Source of the DNA: Nitrosospira sp. Nsp11
GTDB lineage: Bacteria > Pseudomonadota > Gammaproteobacteria > Burkholderiales > Nitrosomonadaceae
NCBI RefSeq assembly: GCF_900142705.1
Contig: NZ_FRBV01000002.1
Coordinates: forward strand, 124,001 to 188,000
Direction of reading: 5' to 3'
Length of the DNA stretch: 64,000 bases
In this document: piece by piece, positions 32,654 to 41,458 of the stretch
Layout of the letters: every line of letters starts with the position of its first letter
Position numbering within the stretch: position 1 is the stretch's first letter
Notes under the pieces: generated by a model
The model's database searches: none
Told to the model about the DNA's origin: nothing
Seen by the model: only the letters and a program-made list of their open reading frames with translations
Translations under genes and position numbers: made by a program

Positions 32654-32845
32654 ACGTCGCCGGAAAAATAAAGTCCAGATTTCCAAAGACCTGGCTCTTG
32701 AGGTGGTGGAAGAGGCGTTTCTATTGGTAATACCAATCTTCGCGGATTTAAGAAGGATGACCTCGCGCTGCAAGCGGACTCGGAATTGACCGGCTTGCGC
32801 TGGTTGCCGGATAATCTCAAGGTGAAGCCAAGCCCTGAGATCTAA

Positions 32846-32886
32846 AGAAAAAGAACTGCAAATCTTTATTTTAAGGTTTGCAGTTC
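32846..32886 (-). terminator. Intrinsic terminator closing the propeller-SCO operon
   Basis: On the minus strand, a 14-bp stem (32873-32886 with 32853-32866, one mismatch, 6-base loop) is followed by TTTTTCTTT. It lies about 60 bases beyond the stop codon of the 208-residue secreted protein gene, so it is a well-placed rho-independent terminator for the operon read from 35818 down to 32944. Confidence 0.75.
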
Positions 32887-32943
32887 CAGGATTTGCGGCC
32901 TGCCTTTTTTACCCGCAGATGCCGGGAAATAGAGAAGAGAAAA

Positions 32944-33570
32944 TCACTGACTTGATCGCAGCCGTTGTGGCGTGCAAAGTTTGTTGAGCAGGGTAACAGC
33001 GGAGAATATGTGGCGTCCATCGCGGCCTTTTCCTGCCTGATCGTATATCTCAGTGATCTCTACAATATTCCCTTGCATGTGTGCCTTGACCGTATAAGCA
33101 TCGAAACCAAAATCTTCACCAAAATTGACCCAGTCGACAGGCAGAACAAACTCTGCTCCATTGACTATGCGCTTGGCATTCAAATCTACAGGCACGGTAT
33201 TTCCACGCGACATTTCCAATGCCTGGGGCAATACCGCGCTGTCATGCTGCAGCACGCTTTCATACATTAGAACCTTATCGCCATCTTCTTGATTTATCGG
33301 AATGAGGAAACCATAAGTTTTCACATTCAGTATACGCAGCAGGAGGTGATCCCCAGCTTCCCCATTTGTCCGTTCTCCCCTGGTCTTGACTTGAAACACG
33401 AGATGATTATCCGCGGAAATATCGGTTGCCACGGATAGAATGTCGAGCTCCGGAGAAAGCGATTTATCCATGAACGATACGATGACACGGGGATCGGCAT
33501 CGATCTGCATCGCAGATGCGGTGAGAGAGACGATTATCAGCATTGGAATGAGTACGACAGGCCAAATCAT
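32944..33570 (-). CDS. Secreted protein of unknown function, SCO-linked
   Basis: A 208-residue protein with an N-terminal signal peptide (~1-20, VLIPMLIIVSLTASAMQ). The mature part looks beta-rich and soluble, with alternating hydrophobic residues (for example LVFQVKTRGERTNGEAG and LLLRILNVKTYGFLIPINQE) suggestive of an immunoglobulin-like or beta-sandwich domain. I do not recognise a family. Its start overlaps the stop of the SCO gene by four bases, so the two are translationally coupled. A single Cys near the C-terminus (NKLCTPQ) is too little for a redox role. As third gene of the propeller operon it is presumably a periplasmic partner. Confidence 0.7.
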   Translation of the reverse strand: MIWPVVLIPMLIIVSLTASAMQIDADPRVIVSFMDKSLSPELDILSVATDISADNHLVFQVKTRGERTNGEAGDHLLLRILNVKTYGFLIPINQEDGDKVLMYESVLQHDSAVLPQALEMSRGNTVPVDLNAKRIVNGAEFVLPVDWVNFGEDFGFDAYTVKAHMQGNIVEITEIYDQAGKGRDGRHIFSAVTLLNKLCTPQRLRSSQ

Positions 33571-34187
33571 GACTCGAACAGGGCCTTATTCTCACGAAAT
33601 ATCTGCTCCATTTGAGCTGCATCCTTCAGCGCATCAAATATCACCCTGATATTTCCTCTGGAGTCGATTAGAAATGCGGTAGTACTATGATCTACCTGAT
33701 AATTCTGCATATTTCCTGAATTTTTTGTGTAAAAAGCGGTCTCGACGCTGAAAGCGGCCTTGAACTGCTCCAGCGCTTCACCTTCAAAACGCAAATAGGC
33801 AAGATCCGACCCGAAGGCTTTGATGTAGCGTGAAAGAATAGCGTTAGTATCCCTGTCTGGGTCCACCGTGACGAAGATTCCGTTCAGCTTGATCTTCTCA
33901 GCCGCGGCTGCATTGACGAGCATGGATAGATTGGCGAGAGACGTTGGGCAGACATCCTTGCAATGCGTAAAACCGAAAACAACCAGTTGCCACGGCGTAT
34001 CCTTGTCCGCCTGTGCTTGTTTCAGTTGACCGATGATTTCCGGTCGCAAGGGTATCGGAGAGGTTGGAATGACAGTCGCGGCTTCGATGCCGGCGTGGGC
34101 AAACAGGAGAAATGCTGTCAGCACAGCCGGAAAATAACGCTTCAGGAATGCCCTTGGTTGGATTTCTTTTATATATTTCAGTTTCAT
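33567..34187 (-). CDS. SCO1/SenC-family copper chaperone-like thioredoxin protein
   Basis: A 206-residue SCO-family protein with an N-terminal TM anchor or signal (~18-36). The copper-binding motif is FTHCKDVCPTS (Cys76, Cys80), with the third ligand His167 in QVDHSTTAFL. VTVDPDRDT is the conserved SCO loop. SCO proteins deliver copper to oxidase CuA sites or act as thiol reductants. No oxidase subunit is adjacent; instead it sits between a beta-propeller gene and an unknown secreted protein, so its client may be the propeller. It overlaps the downstream gene by four bases. Confidence 0.92.
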   Translation of the reverse strand: MKLKYIKEIQPRAFLKRYFPAVLTAFLLFAHAGIEAATVIPTSPIPLRPEIIGQLKQAQADKDTPWQLVVFGFTHCKDVCPTSLANLSMLVNAAAAEKIKLNGIFVTVDPDRDTNAILSRYIKAFGSDLAYLRFEGEALEQFKAAFSVETAFYTKNSGNMQNYQVDHSTTAFLIDSRGNIRVIFDALKDAAQMEQIFRENKALFES

Positions 34188-34223
34188 ATCAATTCGCGAT
34201 TATCTTGGTTGCGATCAGAAGGG

Positions 34224-34272
34224 GGCTCATCTTGTTCAGCCCAGGATAAATCCCGGGAAAAAAAGATGAGCC
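34224..34272 (-). promoter_or_regulatory. Nested hairpin between propeller and SCO genes
   Basis: Outer arms 34224-34233 and 34263-34272 pair perfectly (10 bp). Between them an inner ~8-bp imperfect stem (CCCAGGAT with ATCCCGGG) can form. It sits in the 110-base gap after the propeller stop codon and before the SCO start. It may be an mRNA-processing or partial termination element that sets the ratio of the two products. Confidence 0.55.
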
Positions 34273-34297
34273 GAGTATAAAGCGGGATAACCGGAAA

Positions 34298-35818
34298 TTA
34301 GCGAAGGCCTCCTGCGGCAAATATGCCGTGTGGCTTCACCAGACCGTCACTCGGTCCCCAAACCTTGGTGACGGTATCAGTTTCTGTATCAATCTTCAGC
34401 ACATAGCCCGAAACCCAGCTTGCCACCAGCAAATGTCGATGGTCTGGCGTTGGGCTGATCGTGTGGGCGACGGCGTATCCCTTCGGTAGTTCAAAGCCGG
34501 GTCGAAGCCGCTTGATGAACCGCGGTTTTTCTCGATCGGTTAAATCGAACACAGAAATGTAACCATCGTTTCCGAACGTGTAATCAAGAGTATCTTCCTC
34601 TGCGATATAGAGTTTTCCATTCACCACCGCAATATCGGATGCAGAACGAAACACGCCATGACCATTCGCATGATTGGTGTACTTGACTATTTCCTTTGCG
34701 GTTCCCTCCTGAGTATCAAGCAGCCACACGCTAGGCGGAATGATATCTTTCGTGGTTGAAGGAGTCAGGGAAGTTTTGTCCAGTTGCATGGAAGCGGTGA
34801 CAGCGTAGCGCTCATCCAGCCAGTAGACGAAATGGGTGAAAGCCGCATGCTTTTTCTCGTTGCCCAGCATGATCTGACCTACCGTCTGCAGTTCACCGGT
34901 TTCCCTGTTGGGTCTGTATATATCGATGATGCTATTGTCAAAAAAGTATCCTGTCCCAAGACCAATGGTTCCAGACCTGTTGAAATTTACCCCATGCGTC
35001 TGCTCGGTGTAGCCAGGTATGACGATAGGATCAAAACTCACAAACTCGTTCGTTTTGTAATTGATCACACGTATCCTGTCCGACGTAAATTCCGTAAAGT
35101 AGAGGAAATCGGAGTAGGGGAGCAGCGTGGGACCATGAATCTGGGTTCCCCTGCCTATCAGCCAGTTGGGAATGGCTTGGACCTTGTTGACTGGTGTGAC
35201 AAATGGCAACTCGGAGGGATTATTTGGGGAATCAGCTGCCAAAACCGCATTCACGGTTAACGAGGCCAAGCGTGTATCCCAATTGATCTCGTTCACGCTC
35301 AATGCGATGATATAGGAGGGATGGTCCTTCGTATTGTCGGAAGTGATATAAATCCTCTTCCCTTCGGGCATCACGACTGTGTGCTGCAAGGGAACGTTTC
35401 CAGGCCAACCGGGGAGCGTGGTCGGGTCTATGATTATCAACTTGTCGTTTTCGTAGTTGAAGAGATAGATCATTCCGTTGTGGTAGTCGATTGCGGTGGC
35501 GACGGGCTGTATTTGATCGTTATAAACATCAGGATGTTGACCGAGCGACAATGATTTCGGGCCATTTTTTCCGCGCCGGTGGTCACGTCCCTTATCCGCG
35601 TAATCGTCATCGTCGGCAAACACTTTGCCATTTTTTTCACGCAGACTGTCGACCCTTGTCCGCATCTTGCCGGCGTTGGTGCTCGAAAGGTCATTGCTTG
35701 GTGAATTGCCTTCTTTTAAGGGAGAGGTATGATCTGTTGCTTGGATTTCGCCGACCGATAGTGTCAATATGCATGAAGCTACCAGTGGAGCTAGAAATAT
35801 TTTTTTTTTTGAAGTCAT
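34298..35818 (-). CDS. Secreted seven-bladed beta-propeller protein, possible metal centre
   Basis: A 506-residue exported protein: signal peptide ~1-27, a charged linker (50-90, with ADDDDYADKGRDHRRGKNG), then repeating beta-strand blades from ~100 to 506. I see one histidine at the same type of position near the start of a hydrophobic strand in seven places: His146, 228 (IHGPT), 275 (THGVN), 324 or 329, 387 (GHGVF), 452 (AHTISP) and 497 (PHGIF). One His per blade could line the central channel, as the copper-site histidines of nitrous oxide reductase do. No cupredoxin domain or CXXCH is present. The following gene is a SCO copper chaperone. A plain YVTN/NHL-type propeller with a structural or carbohydrate role remains possible. 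The family is not recognised. Confidence 0.75.
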   Translation of the reverse strand: MTSKKKIFLAPLVASCILTLSVGEIQATDHTSPLKEGNSPSNDLSSTNAGKMRTRVDSLREKNGKVFADDDDYADKGRDHRRGKNGPKSLSLGQHPDVYNDQIQPVATAIDYHNGMIYLFNYENDKLIIIDPTTLPGWPGNVPLQHTVVMPEGKRIYITSDNTKDHPSYIIALSVNEINWDTRLASLTVNAVLAADSPNNPSELPFVTPVNKVQAIPNWLIGRGTQIHGPTLLPYSDFLYFTEFTSDRIRVINYKTNEFVSFDPIVIPGYTEQTHGVNFNRSGTIGLGTGYFFDNSIIDIYRPNRETGELQTVGQIMLGNEKKHAAFTHFVYWLDERYAVTASMQLDKTSLTPSTTKDIIPPSVWLLDTQEGTAKEIVKYTNHANGHGVFRSASDIAVVNGKLYIAEEDTLDYTFGNDGYISVFDLTDREKPRFIKRLRPGFELPKGYAVAHTISPTPDHRHLLVASWVSGYVLKIDTETDTVTKVWGPSDGLVKPHGIFAAGGLR

Positions 35819-36276
35819 TTGAATCCCTTATACGATTTGATAAATGATGATCTGGAATGACGCTGTTCCCTTTATTAAGGAATCCGGATTGCAAAAACAG
35901 CTTCTTCCGTTTTTATGCAGCCCTTAGCAAGGCCGTTATTCAGCAGTTTGTTTTTTTGGATTATGGAATCGCTCGATATAGCTGAAGGATTTCTGGTCTG
36001 AAGCCCGTGTCCGATACAATATCGCGCGATCGGTCAACTCCAGGTTGGGCTGGAAGCCCGGAGTGGATAAGTATTGAAGACCTCCTGTCAGTAAAAACGG
36101 ATCCAAAAGCAGCCAACCAGATACCTCCTGGTGGCGCAGGTCACTCTAATGCATTAAACAAAAAGTTGAGATGGGAGAAGGGGCTGTTTTATGTGTCTTC
36201 TTTTTATTGACTACTCAATAAAAATATCGTAATCCCATTGAATTGGGCGTACATGCGCTGGCGTAGGAAGTAGGTT
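35819..36276. other. Gene-poor region upstream of the propeller operon
   Basis: About 460 bases. It must hold the promoter of the propeller operon near 35820-35900. A short plus-strand open frame (36007-36210) has no domain and I treat it as chance. Confidence 0.45.
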
Positions 36277-36369
36277 TTATGTCCCCAACAGCCCGTATAC
36301 GTGTTTTAGCGGAGTGTCTTTTTCCAAGGCATCCATGAAAACAAGATGACCATTTACACTGAGCTTCAT
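36277..36369 (-). pseudogene. N-terminal scrap of a [2Fe-2S] oxidoreductase subunit
   Basis: A 30-residue frame, MKLSVNGHLVFMDALEKDTP and on to HVYGLLGT, matches the opening of isoquinoline 1-oxidoreductase / xanthine dehydrogenase-type [2Fe-2S] subunits (family pattern: VNG, then DTPLLWVLRD, then LGLTGT). It stops exactly where the cysteine-rich FGCG segment should begin. It is probably a fossil of a gene broken near the adjacent IS3-type element. The match is short, so confidence is moderate. Confidence 0.4.
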
Positions 36370-36424
36370 GTGCTTTGTCGCAGGCACGCGAATCAATATC
36401 AGTGCAATTGCCAGTTGCGATAAG

Positions 36425-37130
36425 AAGTGGTCCTGATTGTTTGAACAGCAACCTGCATTTTTTAAGTGGAATCTCTGCTGATTCTCACGCTGCCGGTTCA
36501 ACCGTCGGCGGCATCACGTCATAAGCCTCGTCAGGTGTTTTCTTACCCAGACTCGAATGTGGCCTGGATGTTCCAGGTGCAACTCGTCAATGCGGCGCAT
36601 GAGCGCCAGATCTACGGCACTGACTGGTTTGGGCAGAGAAATATACGCTGCCCCAGGATGATGCAGGCCAACTGGGCCTGGCAGCTGATTGAAAGTGCGT
36701 GGTGGACATCTATCATCGCTTTGCGCTCAACAATCCCACCGAGGGTTCGCGCGCCTTCTAAAAAATCATTCTCCAGCGTCAGTTGCCCAATCTTGGCGTG
36801 CAATACCCTCAAATCAACGGGTGGCTCCGCCGCAGTGCCTCCTCCGCCAAATAGGTCGACAGCCCGTTCGCTCAGTTGCCGTTTCCACCCGGTAATCTGG
36901 TTGAGGTGAACTTCAAACCGCTGTGCCAGTTCGGCCAGCGTCTTGTCACCAGCCAGTGCTGCCAGTGTGCCACTGTGGCTTTAAACACCGCTGAGTGCGT
37001 TCGTCTCATTCTTTTTGCCATTCTCCGCTCCATATCAAAGCCCTCGCGGGGCGCATTCATAGGCTCGTTCAGATTCTTGGGGCTCCTTCCCATAGTAGCG
37101 GCCTGACTTAAACCAACCAGCCTCCATGAA
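36425..37130 (-). mobile_element. Decayed IS3-family insertion sequence with internal deletion
   Basis: Minus-strand remains of both IS3 frames. orfA starts near 37019 (MRRTHSAVFKATV), is frameshifted once, and continues in another frame as TLAALAGDKTLAELAQRFEV, then LRVLHAKIGQLTLENDFLEG. orfB opens RKAMIDVHHALSIS and reaches ELHLEHP, then jumps straight to the C-terminal RPHSSLGKKTPDEAYDVM, ending at 36485. The whole DDE catalytic core is deleted and a further frameshift precedes it. It cannot encode a transposase. Ends are approximate: the outer left end near 37110-37130 contains CTGAACCGCCCC, the right end near 36425-36440; I cannot confirm inverted repeats or target duplications. Confidence 0.8.
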
Positions 37131-37228
37131 ATCCGGGGCGGTTCAGTTTTTCCAAATTAAGCCGTAGGGTAATATTTACATAGAAAAGATACTGCACCCC
37201 GAAGGAAACCACTAGAAGGATTCAACTC

Positions 37229-37369
37229 ATGCAGAAATTGGTATCCCCCACAATTTGCGAACTTATTGATGTTCAGCCTCCACATTTTGCCTTCAACGAT
37301 CTGACAGAGCTGAGTACTGTTTTCGTCAGAGATGCTTCTAACACCGAGCGGCAAGCTTGCCATGGGTAA
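37229..37369 (+). CDS. Possible 46-residue leader ORF upstream of the autotransporter
   Basis: An ATG at 37229 with AAGGA nine bases upstream opens a 46-residue frame (begins MQKLVSPTICELIDVQPPHF) that ends at TAA 37367-37369, eight bases past the autotransporter ATG at 37362. No domain is seen. The overlap could couple translation of the two, or it may be chance or the decayed end of an older gene. Confidence 0.25.
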   Translation: MQKLVSPTICELIDVQPPHFAFNDLTELSTVFVRDASNTERQACHG

Positions 37370-40300
37370 GAAATTTTTAGCGGTTGATAAATGCCAACCT
37401 GGCGCCAGGTTGGCAGCGGATCACAACGACTTGAAGAACCCTGTTCTATTAATTGCGGCAATCCTGGCAATGTTCGGTTCGGTGTACTCCCGCATTGCAT
37501 TTGCAGTTAACGAATGCGGCGTTATAGCTAGTCCCACGGCGCCCGCGACAATTCACTGTGATGGGCCCACTTATTCGCAAACTATAGAATACCGCCCTCA
37601 AACCGACCTTAACCTTATTGTCGCGCCGGATGTCGCGATTACGCCCCCTACGGATACATTTGGAATAGCAGTATGGGGGCCAGACGCAGGCAATCCGGCC
37701 GTAAACATTGACGTCAATGTTGAAGCAGCCACCATTACCACCAATGGTATCAGCGGTGATGGAATCGTGGTTCAGCAGGGGACATCTGGCGATCTCTCTA
37801 TTACAACTAGCGGCGTCAATATAACGACGAGTCATGGCACTAGCCCCGACGATGCTACAAGTACCGGAATTACCGGTGCTATCGATACTGCCGATGCTAC
37901 AGGAGATATCTCGATCAATGTCATGGGCGGTAATATCACGACTACTGGCGATACTTCCTACGGAGTGTATGCTGTTCATTTTGGACAAGGCGATGCCAAA
38001 ATAGTCACATCCTCAACGATTCTTACTAAGGGCTATAACACGGATGGGACAGATTCAGTAATTTTCAACAACGCGTCCACGGGCACGGCTTCGATTACTC
38101 AAACGGGCGGTACTATTACGACGGAAGGTGAAATTTCCTCCGGTCTATATGCTATCAGTCTCGGTACCGGCAATGTCAGCGCTGCGGCAGCCGGGACGAT
38201 CATAACCAGTGGAGCCGGTTCTAGCGGCATCAGCGTTCGTAGCAATAATGGGGCGGATACCTCACGAGCCACAGTTGATGTGGGAAGCACGGCGCTTATC
38301 CGCACTTCAGGGTCTGACGCGGCGGGCATATTCGCAAGTTCCAAGAACACCTCTCTTTCGGTCGTTGAGGTCATCACACAAGGCGATATCCAGACGACGG
38401 GAACAGGCAGTCACGGAATTTACGGTGAGGCTCTAACTATCGGAAACACCAATTCCGTTCGCCTCGTGCAAGACGTTGGTGGCAATATTGAAACTACCGG
38501 GGACAATAGCCAAGGCATGTATGCGAAGCATGATGGCGAAGGAAGTATTGACATGGAAAATGCTGCCGCCATCTCAACAAAAGGCGCCAACGCTAACGGC
38601 ATTAATGCGGTAATGACAAAAACCGACAATACAGCATCGATCTCCGTGATGCTACAGTCAGGTGCTATCAGTACTGAGGGCGACGGTTCCTCCGGCGTAT
38701 CACTTGTTAACCAAGGCATGGGCTTGACTATAGTTAATGGAATCGGTGGCGCAACCATTGACACTTATGGTGTCCAGAGTCACGGCATTGCATCACAGTC
38801 CAGGGCGGGGGGTGTCGATTTTCAGTTGGAGTCGATAACCATATCAACGCAGGGCGCAGAGGCAATTGGGATTCTGGTGTCTCCAATTATTGCTGGGGCG
38901 CCGACTTCAGCCGCAGTAACATCCGGTAAAATCACCACGAGAGGCGATGCCGCGCATGGCATTGTTGTCGGTGCCATCAATGAAGGCGCAGACACCACGG
39001 TCTTCGATACGACGAATGTGAATATCAAAGGATCTGTCACCACCAGCGGTCCGAACTCACTCGGTCTTGTGGCGGTTGCCGCGAACAGCACAACAGTGAA
39101 CGTGAACGCCGATGTGACTGCGACAGGTCGATTCGGTGCAGGCATGCTGGCCTCAAGCACAAGTGGTTCTACGAATATAGTTGTTGCGCAGGGGGCTACA
39201 GTCTTCGGGGGGTGGCAAGAACTGAGCAATGGCTCGTCCACTCAACGATTTGATACGCCGTCTGCAGGGGTTGTTCTGGGTGGCACGACAACGTTCCTGA
39301 CTAATCGTGGAAATATCGGGGCCTTGTCCGACCGGGCAATTGCAGCATCCGGCATATTTGCTCCGGTAGATGGCGACGTCACAATCGACAACTATGGCAC
39401 CATAACGGGTTATCTTTCCTTAACAGGCACCGGTTCCAATACCTTCAATAATTATTCGCCCAACTCTTTTGTAATGCGTCACTTCGCAGACGCTGATGGT
39501 GATGGCATACGTGACACGAAGCGAGTGGCGATAAGCGATTTTGGCGGGCCAAACTCCGTTTTCAACAACACCGTCGCTGGTGCTGTACGCTTTGCAGATG
39601 TGACGAACGCGGCATTTACGGATGACAGCGGCTTCTATCAACCAAAAACAGGTATTTCAGAGCAAATACTGGACCCGGTTTTCTATGATTTACATCGTAA
39701 CGGTGTCGTTCAAAGCCAGTTGGTCAATCTCTCTACATTCAACCATGCTGGCGTAATCGATTTGCGTGGTCCCGCGGTTGGTAACACCCTTGTCATCACC
39801 GATATATCCGATCCAAATTCAGGCGTGGGTACAAGCACGTTCGTCTCTGATGGCGGTCGGCTACTGCTTAACGCCAGGCTTGGCGCCGGCCCCGCTTCTG
39901 GCGGCACAACTGGATCAGAGGCCGACATGTTGATCGTCGACCGGACGCAGCGTGGATCTGGCGCCACGCAAGTCTATGTTTCTCAGGCCCCAGGTAGTTT
40001 GGGCGCGCCGACCGTTGCAAACGGTATTCAGCTAGTGGAAGTACGGGATGCAACGCACTCGGCGGACAGTGTATTCGTATTGGGGCAGCGAGTAGCAGGA
40101 GGCGCTTATGAATATGAACTCCGAAAAGGAGGTTCAGGCTTGGATGCCACTGACGGAAACTGGTACTTGCGCAGCGTTATCGAGAAAGATCCGACGACGC
40201 CGTCGTCACCCGCTATTCCCAATTATCGCCCTGAAGTACCAATTAATATGGCACTTCCGGCCCTAGGCACCCGGCTAGGATTATCAATGTTGGGAACTTA

Positions 40301-41222
40301 TCATGATCGGCAGGGACAGGACAGTCTCGTATCGTTCGGCGCTGATGCAGGAGGTCTCGGACCCAAGGCCTCCTGGGGGCGCATTATCGGCGAGCATGGT
40401 TCAGCAAGACCTGGTGGTGGCAATATTGAACAGTTCGAGAAATATGGTCCCGCCTATAAATTTAATTATGGCGGCTTCCAGGTAGGTGTCGATACTTACC
40501 GTGGTCAATCCAATAACGGCAAGAACTCTGACCAGGCTGGGCTTTATTTGGGTGTAGGGTATATTAATGCCAGTATTAGTGACTTTCGCGGTCATCGAGC
40601 AGGAAGTGCAACGATGGCCGGATATTCGGTTGGTGCGTACTGGACGCGAATTGTAAACTCAGGCAGTTACCTCGATACGGTGGGCCAATTTACCTATTAC
40701 GGAGAAGCCACAACGCGTTCCCGTTTGGGAGAGTCGTCCAAAACCAATGGTTGGGGATTTATAGCGTCAACAGAAGGTGGTCATGCTTTTAGCCTGGGCA
40801 GTAATTGGACACTCGAACCGCAAGCGCAAGTGTTGCTTCAACACATGGATCTTCGAGACACCGCAGATACTTTTGGAAAAATTCAGTTTGGCGACACCAC
40901 CAATGTGTCCGGTCGCTTAGGTGCTCGCTCGACCAAGCAATGGCAATCCAGAAGCGGACGACTTATCACCACATGGGCACGCGCCAATATATGGCAGACT
41001 TTTGGTTCACGAGCCAACACTACTTTCAGCAATTTGAACGGTGAAAATCCAGTAGCCTTGCACACGGCCCTGGGCGGCACAGTGGGTCAAGCCGGCGTAG
41101 GTATTTCCGGCGAGATAGCCAAGAACGCCTACATATTTGTTACGGCCAACTATAGCCATGCGTTGGTTAGGAATAATGGCAATAGCATCGCTGGACAAGC
41201 AGGAATTAAATACCGCTGGTAG
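37362..41222 (+). CDS. Large autotransporter (type Va) with repetitive passenger domain
   Basis: A 1286-residue type V secretion protein. The signal peptide is extended (basic N-region, hydrophobic core LLIAAILAMFGSVYS, cut near AFAVNECG). The passenger (~50-950) is beta-helix-like with at least 14 degenerate T-x-G-x-x-[SA]-x-G-hydrophobic units, for example TTGDTSYGVYA, TEGDGSSGVSL and TRGDAAHGIVV. One DADGDGIRD motif near residue 710 looks like a calcium-binding loop. The C-terminal ~280 residues form the 12-strand beta-barrel, ending in the aromatic YRW required for outer-membrane assembly. It is likely a surface adhesin. The start at 37362 was chosen for signal-peptide fit; an in-frame ATG at 37332 is possible. 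Confidence 0.9.
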   Translation: MGKKFLAVDKCQPGARLAADHNDLKNPVLLIAAILAMFGSVYSRIAFAVNECGVIASPTAPATIHCDGPTYSQTIEYRPQTDLNLIVAPDVAITPPTDTFGIAVWGPDAGNPAVNIDVNVEAATITTNGISGDGIVVQQGTSGDLSITTSGVNITTSHGTSPDDATSTGITGAIDTADATGDISINVMGGNITTTGDTSYGVYAVHFGQGDAKIVTSSTILTKGYNTDGTDSVIFNNASTGTASITQTGGTITTEGEISSGLYAISLGTGNVSAAAAGTIITSGAGSSGISVRSNNGADTSRATVDVGSTALIRTSGSDAAGIFASSKNTSLSVVEVITQGDIQTTGTGSHGIYGEALTIGNTNSVRLVQDVGGNIETTGDNSQGMYAKHDGEGSIDMENAAAISTKGANANGINAVMTKTDNTASISVMLQSGAISTEGDGSSGVSLVNQGMGLTIVNGIGGATIDTYGVQSHGIASQSRAGGVDFQLESITISTQGAEAIGILVSPIIAGAPTSAAVTSGKITTRGDAAHGIVVGAINEGADTTVFDTTNVNIKGSVTTSGPNSLGLVAVAANSTTVNVNADVTATGRFGAGMLASSTSGSTNIVVAQGATVFGGWQELSNGSSTQRFDTPSAGVVLGGTTTFLTNRGNIGALSDRAIAASGIFAPVDGDVTIDNYGTITGYLSLTGTGSNTFNNYSPNSFVMRHFADADGDGIRDTKRVAISDFGGPNSVFNNTVAGAVRFADVTNAAFTDDSGFYQPKTGISEQILDPVFYDLHRNGVVQSQLVNLSTFNHAGVIDLRGPAVGNTLVITDISDPNSGVGTSTFVSDGGRLLLNARLGAGPASGGTTGSEADMLIVDRTQRGSGATQVYVSQAPGSLGAPTVANGIQLVEVRDATHSADSVFVLGQRVAGGAYEYELRKGGSGLDATDGNWYLRSVIEKDPTTPSSPAIPNYRPEVPINMALPALGTRLGLSMLGTYHDRQGQDSLVSFGADAGGLGPKASWGRIIGEHGSARPGGGNIEQFEKYGPAYKFNYGGFQVGVDTYRGQSNNGKNSDQAGLYLGVGYINASISDFRGHRAGSATMAGYSVGAYWTRIVNSGSYLDTVGQFTYYGEATTRSRLGESSKTNGWGFIASTEGGHAFSLGSNWTLEPQAQVLLQHMDLRDTADTFGKIQFGDTTNVSGRLGARSTKQWQSRSGRLITTWARANIWQTFGSRANTTFSNLNGENPVALHTALGGTVGQAGVGISGEIAKNAYIFVTANYSHALVRNNGNSIAGQAGIKYRW

Positions 41223-41458
41223 CGTCCAGGGCAATCACTAAATGGTTTTATCACACAGGGAGTAACCAAATCCTCTGAATTTCCTGGGTTTGTTAGGAAT
41301 GTGCTCGCTGAGTTATGCTCAATGTTGTGTATGGCGGCTTAATCAGGCGGCGATTCGTTGATGATTTTCTTCTGCCTGGGTTGAGGCTGACTGAGACACA
41401 GAATTGACATCCAATTACGCTTCTCAAGTTTACTTGCCACAATGCTCGATTGAAGATT

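Noticed and set aside
37332-37361. Earlier autotransporter start at 37332
   Set aside because: It adds ten residues before the basic region with no better ribosome-binding site; kept only as an alternative.
41340-41410. Short minus-strand frame ending QPRQKKIINESPPD, perhaps a transposase tail
   Set aside because: Too short and no matching upstream transposase sequence; it could be chance, so not annotated.
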